Shown: positions 44,331 to 55,930 of the stretch, piece after piece | How positions within the stretch are numbered: position 1 is the first letter of the stretch | How the letters are laid out: each line of letters opens with the position of its first letter | Assembly: GCA_905221605.1 (NCBI GenBank) | Contig: CAJNDS010000108.1 | Coordinates: 1 to 64,000 of the forward strand | DNA: 64,000 nt | Origin: Symbiodinium natans | Lineage: Eukaryota > Sar > Dinophyceae > Suessiales > Symbiodiniaceae | Direction of reading: 5' to 3' | Program-made: the position numbers and the translations under genes | Notes under the pieces: model-generated | What the model was told of the DNA's origin: nothing | What the model saw: the letters and a program-made list of their open reading frames with translations, nothing else | Database searches by the model: none

Positions 44331-47300
44331 GAAAGAGATCCGGGCGCTTGATGACCGCTTGACTCGTCGGATCGACAGCGATCACAAAGAGGAGGCTGCA
44401 AATGTGCAGTCATTCGTTTTGGAAGACATCCCTTCTACGGCTCATTCAGAATTGCGTTTACTGAGAACCTTAGATGACCAGACCACACCCTCAGAAACAC
44501 ACCCTCAAGAAATCCTTGCCTGGGCCGTGCTCATAATCAGATTTGAGCAAAGGATGTGGAGAATTTGAGGCTTTCCGACCCACCTCTGGAAGCCTCAGGG
44601 GTGGTACATTCTGTTTCGCACCTGCCTTGAGCATCCCTTCACGCCATACTGCTCTCCTACGGCTAGATGGGCCGTAAAACCATGGATCCATGGGGGGGGG
44701 GGGCAGCATAGTATATGCTAATAGGATACGCTTCTGATTCTTCGTGTTACTGATCGCGTGGATCCTGTGCTCCCAAACTTCAGCTCCGTCGCTTGAGTGC
44801 TCCTCGCTTGAGGCGGCGAACTTGTTCAACCTGAAGCGTGAGATGACGCTCCAGATATCCGGTGACCTAACTGCTGCTGAGGACGGCAATTCCAGACATG
44901 GACTATGTTAGAACCAGCGCTTCAGCTCCCCTTAGCGCCATGATGCCCACCATTGTCAATCTACATGTCAATGTGCCCTCGGCCCCCTGTTCGAGAGCAG
45001 CATTGCTATAAGAGCCCTCGATTTGACGTACTTGTGGTCATTCATTGTAGGGGCTTCCCATTGCTTCGTATTGCTTCGTCTGCACTCGATGAGTAGTGCA
45101 AATCAGGGTCCGGGCAGTCGGATTCTCCCCCTGCTTCGATACTCTTTCGACACGTACCTGGCACTGGCCATTCTATTCGAACAGCTGCTGGGTGTTCTAG
45201 CGCACTGACTGCTTGCAGGAGCGCATCACCAGACGTTTGGACAGCGAGCGTCGTGAACAAAAGGCAGGGGCTTCTCTCGCCTGGTTTTTGTCGAAGCGTT
45301 GCAAAAGACTTGGCTTTTGGGAGGAAGCCGTTGCAGAGCTTCGCCGAGAAATGAGCACCCAGCAAGCTGTCAGATACCTCAGCTGGCTTGCGCAAGCAGA
45401 CGTCCTGAATGCGTCAGCAGATCTTCGGTACATCGCTTGCGAATTCTTGAGCGAGAGGTGCAGGACACGGCCTCGTTCGCCACCCAACGCGTGGTGACCT
45501 TGTTGCACAGAAGGACCTTGATCGTAGCTACAGTTCTCGTCAGTATACTGGCAGCGTTGCGTGCCCATGTGTAAGGTGCCAAAGGAAAACGAGGATATTG
45601 GCAAGCTGCGAGCATCCATGGAACAGATCAGCGCTGTGGCTGACAATGCTCAGCAGGCAACTGGGCAACAAGAGGATGGTTGCGAAAAAGCCAAGAACCC
45701 TCAGGTGAGGCTCCAGGTCTGCAATTGCAGTAAAACCAATGTTCTTGGATTTATGACTTGCAATCAGAAGCTGAATGTAAATAGTCAGGAGACAGCCCAA
45801 GCAGCATGAGCAACATTCAGGGTGTTGCAAGTCTGCAGCGCGAGGCATGCTTCACAAAGGGTTTGTGGAGTGTGGCGTTGTTTCCAGGCTTCGCAGCACA
45901 ATGGCAGTGGATTACTTACTAGTAGCATCGGTAAACCCCGTTCCATATTCCGTCTTATTCAGTATATGCAAGTCCTGCAGGGCAACGCCATGCATGATCC
46001 ATACTAGGACTCACCAGGGAGCAGAACATAATGTGTGCGAGTCACGGTGAGTAATCACGTAGCTTGTGACAAGGCTTGTGCAATCTTCAGTTCTTCCCAG
46101 CACATGGCAAGAAGTATCGTCACGTGATCCTGCACTCAACAACGAGCCTGGGGCGTGTGAGGGCACATCGGAAACGAGCGAGGAAGTTGTTGACTGAAGG
46201 ATGTTGCTCGCCTTGCCCAAGAGCTTGCTGAGCAGAAGCTGCGATGTGAACCTCGCTCAAAAATGAGTTGACATCATGTCCGTCGGTTTTTGTTGCTGCT
46301 GAGTGGCAAAATGGGTTGCTACCAAGGAGCGCATGGAGATGTCAATTCGAACTTCTGCAGCTTGTTTAAACCCTTGATGCTGTGGACCTAGACATTGATG
46401 TGACATAGAAGCAAACACCCCTTCAGACCAATAGAAGGGCTACTTAAAGGTTTTCTCTTTGTAGATTGTGCCCAGGTCATCCTTTCGTAGTTTGTTTCTG
46501 AAAGCATCGAAATGCCAGCCTTAGGTGCCAAAGAATGATGACATCTCTGCCCTGCGGCACACCCTGGACAGAACACACCTTCTGGCGGATCAGGCGCAGA
46601 AGGACGCCCCGAGTTCAGTATGGGCAGACTGGATCTCATGCCACAGGCGGAGGAAACATCCTAAGATGTCTTAAGCACGCCAAGCAGGATCAGCAAGTGA
46701 CAGAAGTACGGCCTTTTCAGGACTTCAAACGTCTCGAGAAGGACGTGGCAGAACAGAAGCTCCGTTCTGACAGCATGGAGAACTCTGTGCAGAGCCTGGC
46801 AGCTCGGTCGTGCAAAGATAGCATAAGCAGCCAAAGTTCAACAAAGCCCGACGCTGGCCAGGCGCTGGCGGATTCTAGAAAAGTGCCTCTCTGCGGTTTC
46901 AGCTGCCTCGAAATGATCGGCACGTTATCAAGTTTGGCAATGACAACTAAGGCGGCTCCGGCTGGAGGCCTCCGGCGTCCACATTTATACCTGTGCACAT
47001 GATTGCATGCCGTACTCACATGTGTCCGCGGAGGGTGTGGTTCATTGCAAGGTCGAAGCTTCAGCAAGTAACAGGCCTAGGTAGCACGTGTAGCACGTGG
47101 TGGGGAATTGTAGCTGGGCCAACTCGTCAGTCATGGTTAAGCGGTTGCTCTGCACCCCAGGGAAGCAAGTCAGCAACACTTGTGCATTGGTGACTCAGAG
47201 TGGGTGCGCGCAGGCAGATTCGGTGTTGACAACGCAGAGCTGGCGAAGGTTGTTCCTCGGCGTTGAAATGCCATGGTTAAGCATCTGCTTTGAAGTCTTG

Positions 47301-49899
47301 CGTGTTGATTGTTATTACAGAGACATGCTGCCTCACTTTGTTTTATTGCTATTTTTTGTTTGCCAAGTTCCTGCGAAAATTGCCTGAGCTGCTGACTAAG
47401 TTAGCCAGAATCAGCGCGGAGCCCGTGGCCCAAATGGAGCAAAAGATTCAGCAGGCCACGGGCTATATGCGAAAGGCTGTGCCCAAGGCTGCTGAGAATG
47501 TTCCAAGTCCATGTCCACTAGAGCCCAATGCGGCAACGTCAATACACGATGTTACATGTGCTTTGCAATCAGAAGAGAATTCCTTCTGGAAGCCCTGACA
47601 GCAAATGAGCAACATGGAGAATCATCTCGTCAAACAGATCGAGGCTGCAACGGAGGACCTGCGTGACGCCATGTTCACATTGACCGAGTGGCCCATAGAA
47701 ATTACATGACTTTACAATTCGTGTTTCCTGTCTTGCTTGTTCTCTGTGGGCTGTCGCGAGGAGTTCTCCGGAAAAATTGCGGCTTTGGATCAAGGAGCTG
47801 CCGGGAAACATTATGAGATGTACGTTGATGGGTATACGGTTATACTTCTGCAACGACACATTGCAGTGGCTTTTGGTTCATGCACTTGTGAGAACAGGGA
47901 AGGCTGTGCGATGCATTGCACCTGCAGGCGCATATCAACCGGAGCAAGCCACGCCTGCGGCATGTTCTGCGCACCTCCAGCATCTGGGTTCCAAAGAATC
48001 GGGATTCTCATGAAACTATGAAGTCTCCACCTCTTCCACATTCTCGACTGGTTTCCATGTACATGGACAGCCATGGCGGTCCAATGCCTACGGCCCAAGC
48101 CCCACGTCGCGCAAGGAAGGTGTGCTAGTCTGTTCAAGGCTTCGTTTGTCTGTCCTAGGCCGGGCGCTCGGGCCGGCCTGAAATACTTTTGACCTGGGGC
48201 AGGCAACAAACCTCTCGCGCAACATCCCGAAAGGAGAGCATCTCCTTTGTGTGAGAACGGTATCACAGCTGCATGCTAAGGCAGCCCATGCCGGAACCGG
48301 CGTATGCTGACGAAGCTTACCCGGAATATGCGGCCCCGGAATATGCGGCCCCGGAATATGCTGCCCCGGAATATGCTGCCCCAAGCCCGGCAACCTACCA
48401 GCAGCTCCTTGCCTGCAAACCCCGGACGTAGTTGAGCCGATCTCAAGTGGCAGGAGTTCCTCTGTAGCAGCGATGCATGGTAAGTATCTTGCAATCAAAG
48501 GCAGCGCGCCTGACGCTTGGCAGAAACAAGACAATAGAGTGAACTGGAGCCAAGCATGGTCTGCCGGCTATGTCAGGGAGGGACAGGCTTCATATTCAGC
48601 ACGGAATAGTGTGATCTGGATCGATGTGAGCTGTGCAGCACGTGCCAAGTCCACGAGGGGATGTGCTTTGAGACTTTCAGACCTTGAGACTCTGCGAGTT
48701 CACTTTGAGAGGAAGGCAGATAGAAAGAGCCCATTGAAGCCCTCATTTCGCTTCGAAGGCTACTGTGGAAGCATCGGCTTGCCCGTCACGCGGGAAGCGG
48801 ACATCTACAGCGACCATGGCCAAGTTTCTGATCTTGGCCCATTGGCAACTGCAAAGTGGTAGGAACAAAATGGCAGAAGCAAGGTGGCAAAAGCAAGTGG
48901 TGGTTAAGTCCCTAAGCATCAAGCCGAGTAAGCCCCAAACCCCAAGCCCCAAACCCTTGTGTGAAGGCGTATCTTACATGAGCACAGCTTTGGTTTCATG
49001 CTTCGCTAGCTGCTAGTAGGCTCACTGCCGCCCGGCACCCTCTGAAGTTCCTAAGGTCTGCACCCCACTTCCTACGGATCCGTCCAAGCCCCTTTGTCGG
49101 GCGATTACTTCGGCAGCTTGGATGGCGACGGCGGCGGTGGATATGACACCGGCGGCGGTTATGAAGAAGGATACGAGCAATTCGCAGGCGCAGCTTCGCA
49201 GAGCAAGTTGGCCGAAGCCCTGCAAGAGAGTGTTGCCCTGCGAGTACAGGAGATCAGATAGCCCCGGCCCCCTTCGCGGCGACGGTTAGTAGCTTGGATG
49301 CGAAGTCTGCAAAAAACTTATTCCAGGCTGTCCTAGGACAGAAAACGGCTCTCATAAACTCGGCCGACTGTATCTGAACCGAGGCTATGGCCCTCCCACA
49401 GTGGTTGGCTTTGGGCCACCAGTGCTCCATTCAGTCACCACCAGGTTCACGTGATGGCATCGGAGCAAAGCCATCCGAAAGCACCCGTGGTGTGCAGGAT
49501 GGGAAGGCCAATGTCTCCAGTTCGCGAAGCTGTTCGCGAATCATCACCAATCCGAGGCTGGCCGATCGTCGATATGGGGTGTTGATCTAGGGTGAGGTTT
49601 CGGGGAAGGGGGCGGGGGGGGGGGGGGGCCTGCAAAAAAGATTGTGGAGACCCTCGATTTCTCAAGTTTGTGTTGCCTCACTTTTCGCATTGCATACCGC
49701 GCGTCTTAAAACATCGATTTCTTCGGCATTGCCGTCGTTATATTCTAAAGTATATTGTAGCAAATGCCATCTTTGCCACCAGTTTCTGAGCTCCTTGCTG
49801 TGTCATCGCCAGGTGCTTCACCCGTAAGGGGTGCTTCACCAATTCGCGGAATGTCGCCAATCAGGTCCACAATGCAGTATCAGCCCAGGCACTCCTAGC
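44331..49899 (+). CDS. Coiled-coil protein with PEYAA and SP(I/V)RG repeats
   Basis: In-phase + exons: 44,331-44,394, 44,813-44,863, 45,219-45,263, 45,324-45,361, 45,421-45,493, 45,576-45,656, 46,721-~46,798, ~47,386-47,454, 47,602-47,664, 47,761-47,796. They read as heptad-like charged helix, e.g. LDDRLTRRIDSDHKEE, ERITRRLDSERREQK, EAVAELRREMST, GKLRASMEQISA and DFKRLEKDVAEQK. Donors are GC, GA or GT, with short repeats at both intron ends. Downstream segments probably belong to the same protein: 48,280-48,403 (PEYAA four times), about 49,090-49,257 (a Gly/Tyr-rich GGGYDTGGGYEEGYEQ), 49,490-49,580 (SPVREAVRESSPIRG) and 49,806-49,899 (ASPVRGASPIRGMSPIRS, then TAG). A structural or cytoskeletal role, for instance an SF-assemblin-like fibre protein, is a guess. 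The joins after 47,796 are uncertain and the 5' end is unknown. Confidence 0.55.
48288..48403 (+). repeat. 15-bp coding repeat (PEYAA)x4
   Basis: CCGGAATATGCGGCC is repeated four times with synonymous GCG/GCT changes, giving Pro-Glu-Tyr-Ala-Ala units. It lies within the putative exon of the coiled-coil gene. Confidence 0.8.
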
Positions 49900-50359
49900 C
49901 CATCTTGAGGTGAGTCCTGTGCAAGCTTGTTCTTCTAGCATGGTGAGTTGCCAGGCACCGTGAGCTCTCTCCGATTCGTGCGCGTAGCACAGGAGGGGAA
50001 TATTTGCCTGGATGCGCTTCGCTTGTGGTTTTACTCGCATCTGACCTTGACCTGCTGCCCAGCAGGTGATCCAACTGCGTACCACTTCAACCCAGACAGG
50101 CTCGCTTCCAATGGCAGCGGCTCGCAGGAACGAGATGGCTATTCGCATGCCGTTGCATAAACGATTACCAAAACCATGAAATTTTCGCATACAATGTTAC
50201 AACGTGCAATACATAAACTAATGTACTATTATTGAATATGCCATTTCTGACACGACGTCATCTATAGTATAAGGTGTACATCGTTTCATATACCATGCAT
50301 ACATAGCATGAACACATGATGTGTATATGTAAGATCACATGAGCCACGAAAAAAAGATA
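49900..50359. other. Spacer after the coiled-coil gene
   Basis: A + frame from about 50,067 (GDPTAYHFNPDRLASNGSG, stop at 50,158) follows a CAG|G acceptor and could be another exon. 50,160-50,340 is AT-rich without open frames. Confidence 0.35.
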
Positions 50360-51367
50360 ATATTTAATGGCTACCGCCAATGCCGCCGACCCCGACAGGA
50401 GGCCCTAGGGTTTACACAAACACCCCCTACATTGCGCTTACATATATCCATAGGTTCTAGAGTTCAGGGGGGGCGAAACATTGAGTCTTCACGCGCAGGG
50501 AGTTGGCGCGCAACCTTAAACCCTAAACCTCACACCTTAAACTCGAAACCCTGAACCCTTAAACCCCAAACTACTAAACCCTCAACCCCCTTAACCAGGA
50601 GAGCCGAACCGGGGTGAGGTGGGGCGGGGGGGGTCCGGGCATGCACTGGAGCCCCTCAAACACTTCATTTCCAAGTAAAAGGCAAGGGGTAGGGGTGAGG
50701 TGGGGGGTAGGGGTCCGGGCATGCCCTTAAACCCCTGACACACTTCATTTCCAAGTAAAAGGGGGGAGGCGGGGGGGGCAGGGGGGCGGGTGCCGGGCAT
50801 GCACTGGAGCCCCTCAAACACTTCATTTCCAAGTAAAAGGCAAGGGGTAGGGGTGAGGTGGGGGGTAGGGGTCCGGGCATGCCCTAAACCCCTGACACAC
50901 TTCATTTCCAAGTAAAAGGTCAGGGGGTAGGGGTGAGGTGGGGGGTAAGGGGTGAGGGCGGGGGGGGTGGGGGGGTGGGGGCGGGGGGCCAAGGTTGGGG
51001 GCAGAGGCGAAGGGGGAGGCGGGGGGGCAGTGGTGGGGGGGGGGGTTCGGGCGTGCGCCCAAAGGCAAGGGGTAGGGGGTGAGGTGGGGGGGTAGGGGGG
51101 CATGCCCTAAACCGCTGCAAGGGTGGGGGGGGGGGGGGTGAAGGTTGGGGCCAGAGGCGTGGGGTGGGCGGGGTGGGCGGGGGGGCGGGGGGGTCTGGGC
51201 ATGCACTGGAGCCCGTAAAAGGTTAGGGGGGAGGTGGGGGGGCATGCGCTGGAGCCCCTAAGAGGGTAAGGGTGAGGTCGAGGGGGTGAGGGCGGGGGGG
51301 TTTGGGCATGAGGGCAAATGGGTCTTCACTGACGCCTCCCCCGCTAAAGCAGGGGTCGGCGGATAAT
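50360..51367. mobile_element. Larger element sharing ends with 33.87 kb element
   Basis: The left end ATATTTAATGGCTACCGCC followed by GCCGCCGACCCCG (50,382-50,394) matches the left end at 33,869 at about 30 of 36 bases. The right end AGGGGTCGGCGGATA (51,351-51,365) matches the right end at 34,366-34,380, and both have a preceding hairpin (here CCCCCGCTAAAGCAGGGG). The core is filled by CCCTAAA-like sequence (50,515-50,595) and a G-rich minisatellite. No coding gene; a non-autonomous element is likely. Confidence 0.6.
50636..51260. repeat. ~80-bp G-rich minisatellite
   Basis: Units carry GGGCATGCACTGGAGCCCCT or GGGCATGCCCTAAACCCCT, then CACTTCATTTCCAAGTAAAA and a G-rich tail (GGGGTAGGGGTGAGGTGGGG). 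They repeat about every 80 bp and decay into pure G-rich sequence after 50,940. Long Pro-rich minus-strand frames through it are composition artefacts. The G tracts could form quadruplexes. Confidence 0.88.
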
Positions 51368-51383
51368 AGTATAATAAATACAA

Positions 51384-51450
51384 TACATGTCTATGTCTAT
51401 GGCTATGTCTATGTCTATGCCTATGTATATGCATATGCATATGTAAATGT
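51384..51450 (+). repeat. ATGTCT/ATGCAT hexanucleotide repeat
   Basis: Repeated TATGTC, then TATGCA units, directly beside the right end of the element at 50,360-51,367, followed by a TA run at 51,481-51,500. Confidence 0.85.
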
Positions 51451-53964
51451 AAATGTGTATGTATGTCTATATGATAAATGCATATATATATATATATATG
51501 TATATTCATGTGTAGATAGAAAAGGAATTGTAACACAAGTATAAACATAGGTATTTACCGCTTTCTGGTGCACCCATGTATACAAGTCTATGCGCTGTAC
51601 ACACAAAAGCTTATGGCACATGACAATTGCGGGCACTTTCTTCGTGCGTCCCCAAGTTGCCAAGGACTGGTTACCATGGCAATGTCTCAAGTACCTGTTC
51701 CAGGCTTCTGCCACCAGTTTGCTACTCTCCTCCTGAAGCTTTGCCAGCCCACTACATTTGCTGCATCGAGATGCAGACAACCAGCAAACCCCGGTTGCTA
51801 AGGCTACGCAGATATGGCGTGCCAGTGTAGTATAATAATGATTGTTGAGCAGAGCTCGAAGACGGCAGCAAGAGACTGGCCTGAGGTGATCCCTTGGCAG
51901 CCGTGTAGCAACCACGTGCCCTTGAAAACACCATTCAGAATTCCATTCTGCCTTCTCGCCCATATTCTATTTGGTAGCCTTTCGCCAGCTTTATCAAACC
52001 AAGCCGTTGGCTGCCATACAAGGTTCTTTGCTTTGTGTGTGTGGAAGGCTACAGTTCTAGCACCAAGACTTTCGTGACTGAAGCATCTCTTCCCCCCGTT
52101 GCTTCTGGAAGAACCCCACAAACCATGCTCTCTTCATCTTCAACATCGGAAAGGTGAGCTGTCAGGCTTGTGGCAGGCAAGTGTATCCTGAGTCATTCCC
52201 CATGTTTGAGTGCGACTGCTTTTCCAACGTAGTCTCTACCATATACTTCCCGGCCTTTTGGTCTTCACCATACTTGCGTGCGACTTATGTGACTGCTGCC
52301 TGAAATCACAGACCAGGTCATGCTGGGAACATGCTGGGAACATGCTGAGATAAGCTGTGCACCCGCTTTAGTGCCAAGAGTCTCGCGAAGTGCTTGTCGC
52401 AGGTGTGAAGCGGCCTGTTTGACATGATTGGCTGACAGCGCTCTTTTGCATGAGCTTAGTGCAGACTCGTAATGACTCGTCTTGAGTTCAAGTGTCCGAC
52501 GCTAGCCGCCCTCTCGCTTGCTCTCGAAAAAGTCCCGGTGAAGTGAGGCCGCTGAAGGCACAAGCTATAATAATACGAATACTAGCAATAAGAAGAATAC
52601 TAACAATAGTAATAAGAATACTAATAATCACAAGAATCAGTTTACGCATCAGACTCAGACGGTGTAGATGCACGACTTCGGCAGCAGTCGTAGGCAGCCA
52701 TGCAGTATTGGCTTGTTCGGTTGCATCACTTCCTTGTACCTCTGCAGTTGCTTCATCTTGTACGCCGCAGCTTTGAACCTTTTGTGCTGTGTGATTGCAT
52801 CGCTCAGACGCCGACAGCATGTGTTCGTGATGCTTGTAAACGAGATGCCCTATGCCTTCCCCCTTGAAGCATGTCATAGCATATCATCAAGTCATGCAAG
52901 TCAGCGCCGCGATGTCCTTGGACAAAGCTGGTCTCGCTTTCCGATCGCGGGCCCCGCCGCCAGCGTTACTGCTAATTCGCTGGACAGTTCGGTACCCAGG
53001 GCTCAGATTTTGTACTTTTCATTGGCCTGTCGCTTCAAGTGACGACTGAGCGACATGGCACCCATGAGTCAGCTGGTCTAAAAGAGGGAGCTTTAAGGGG
53101 ATTGCCTCTTCGCATGCGACTTGCATCCCTGTCGAGCCCTCATCTGCCTCATCTTGCCAGGGCACGGCCCTTCGAAGGTGGTGGCCTGAGCCGATCTCTG
53201 CTTCTCTCTTAAATCTCTTCCCTACTCTTCCCTAATCTTCCCTGGTCTTCCCTGAGGTGTGCCATAGGTGTGCTTCTCGCCGTCAGCCTGCGGCAGCTAG
53301 CACAGGTCTGATGGCATGAACGTCTGCTGTCACGGTGTAGAAGCGTCGCTTGCTCTTGGCAGGGCGAGGCATTTGCAGCTCTCGGGCGAAATGCTTGTCC
53401 GCCCCTGCACATGCTGCGCATCTGGCCCCGCAGAGGTGGCAGCAACAGGCTGACACAGTTGATGAGTGCCAGGTACTCACACCAACAGTGCGCTGTTGGC
53501 AGCTCGCCTACGTCCATCACTGCGTCCTTGCATTCTGTCAAGTGCGGTGAAGTGAAGTAGCTAAGTAGCTCCCTGAATGTGGAAAGACAGGAGCCACATC
53601 ATCAGCTCAAGCACGTGATCCGGCCTAGACTTAGGCGCAAAAGTGTTTGGAATCGGTCTCTGATGTTCGATGCCTTTGTTGGTAGCTCCTCGATACATAT
53701 CCCCTACCAGGACACGTACCACTTGCAGAAGTGCAAGCGAAGAAGCTGATACGCAGGAGGAGGTGGCCGAGGTGGCTACTAGACACTGCGCATCTGCATG
53801 AAAGCACGCTGTTGCCTACACAGGTCAAGCTGAGCTCAGTCACCCAGTCCACAGTCGCAGCCTTTGTCTTCTCAATTGGTGTCAAGAAGAGGTGCTCCGG
53901 GGTGGCTCTAACGCATGCAGATGATTTTGGGTGCTGGTAGCTTGAAGCAGCTTTGAAGCTTCAG
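51451..53964. other. Spacer upstream of the amino acid transporter
   Basis: An AATACTA-type A-rich repeat lies at 52,565-52,640. + frames at 52,668-53,042 and 53,731-53,940 are open without motifs; one or more could be 5' exons of the transporter. Nothing is firm. Confidence 0.4.
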
Positions 53965-55893
53965 GTCAACCTGGTCAAGAACATTGTTGGTGCTGGAATG
54001 CTCTCGCTTCCTCACGGAGTCCAAGACTCGTGCTGGATCAGAAGCTTTTTTCTGTCACAGCGACTTTCACCATTCGCGCTGTTGCACTGTTGCACCTATC
54101 ATCAGGTGGCAGCCATCGGTGGCAGCCCACAGGCTTTGGACTCAGCGCTGCAAAGCAAGCCATCTGCAAAGAGACTCAAGACCAGCTTTCGGGGATCGAG
54201 GCTGTCGTGCCATCGCTGCTTCTCACCTTCCTTGCAGCAGTGTTCAGTGCCTCGCTGAGTTGCAATGCAGGCGTGCAGAACACCTGCAGATCAGAAGTCC
54301 ATCACACTGGAATCATTCTGTGATCCCAAAAGGCTCCCATCTTCTGCATTCTGCTGTATTCTTCCTTCAGGTCGTGAAAAAGTAGACATTAGACACTGCG
54401 AGTGCAGGCCTGCCAGGCTGAAGAGTCGCTCAAGCGCGAATGCCTAGATACCGAAGGCTGTAGGGGGGAAGACAGAAACCAGAATGCTACTCGAGACTCT
54501 GTCTCTTGCTTCGCCACCCCGTTGTCCAAATTATTCTGATAGCAATTCATCAACCACGAAGCTCCAGCACTCGGCACTTCGGTCCAAGCAATTGTGATGG
54601 GAAAGCTCAAACAGGGACGGGAATCTCAAATCAGGGCAGTCCGATCATGATGGTGGCGTCTGACTCAGACTGAGAACAATGGGGCAAATGTGCATTTGCT
54701 GCGTAGTTGGCGGTATCGAACACACTGCACACACGGGCCCTTGCGCATTGCTTATGCCGGCGAGCCCAATCCCGTTTATCCCGAACCGTGATTTCGTGGC
54801 AACAGCATTTTCGATGATTGTAGAAGGAAAGCAAGTACCTGAGGCAGGACTTCTGTCAGGCTCTGCAGTGCTCGTGCTTTACAGCATTCACCTTCGGGAC
54901 ACAAGGACATGGTCAACACAGTGCACGCTCATCCTGAGAGTTGACCCACACATGCCCAGTGTTAGCCTTCCAGCAATACATGACGAAAGGAACCTACTGC
55001 AACATGTGCGTTGTGTACTGAGGTGCATATAGTTTCGCTGCGTCCCAAGACTGTGCATGTACGCTTCCCATACACAGGAGTTGCTTGGCACCTCATCTGA
55101 GGTTCTGATTGCGCAAGCATGCGAGGCGACGGGTGAAAGCACTTACACCAGGCCAACTGAGCTGCAACTGACCTGGAGATTTTGATTGCACTTGACTGTG
55201 GCAGAGCACAGATCTGGCTCAGGGTATGGGCACGCAGTATTGGTGAGAGAACCAAGCTGGTGCCTGCAGTTGCTTGCCTCGCGAAGGCTCGTGAAAGCTG
55301 TCATAAGGGCCATTTCTCATTTCGAGCTCAGCCTCACATCGCTCAACATGAAGTAGGAACAGGAGACGTGCATGATGGTGCATGAAATGGTACATTGCTG
55401 CTGCAACCTCATATTGCTTGTGCCATGAAATCCCTCGAGCAGACTGAGACGACTCTCAACCATCTAGGCTTGGCAGATCATCTTCAAACGCACTTCGCAT
55501 ACCCTTCGCACCTTTCTGCGTTGATGGAATGTTTTTGTTTTTTTGGGTGGGCGGGGGGCGTCTTTCGTTCAGCAGCAACAATGTGGATGTCACGCCGCTG
55601 AATTTCTTGCTTTAGTCGGCAAGTGCTGCCTCAAGCCTAAACCGATCAAAGCGGTGACTCTTCTGCGCAGGCGGCCATCGGATGCATTGCCTTCTCCATG
55701 ATCCTGGGCGACTGCATCTCGTTGATGCTGCGTGCTTGCAAAGCTTATTGAGGTGGTGTCTCTTCATTGTCGCTTTTAATTTTAACGCTGCGCGACCCGC
55801 CTCGGCCCGGCCCAGCGCATCTGCGTGAGCATGGTGATTCCGCAGCGCCCTCAGTAGGGGGAGGCGGCGGGGGGGGGGCGCGGGGGGCAGGAT

Positions 55894-55930
<37 letters not shown>

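Noticed and set aside
50591..51245. Pro-rich minus-strand proteins with recurring FYLEMKC
   Set aside because: The recurrence follows the 80-bp minisatellite; no start context, splice signals or family support.
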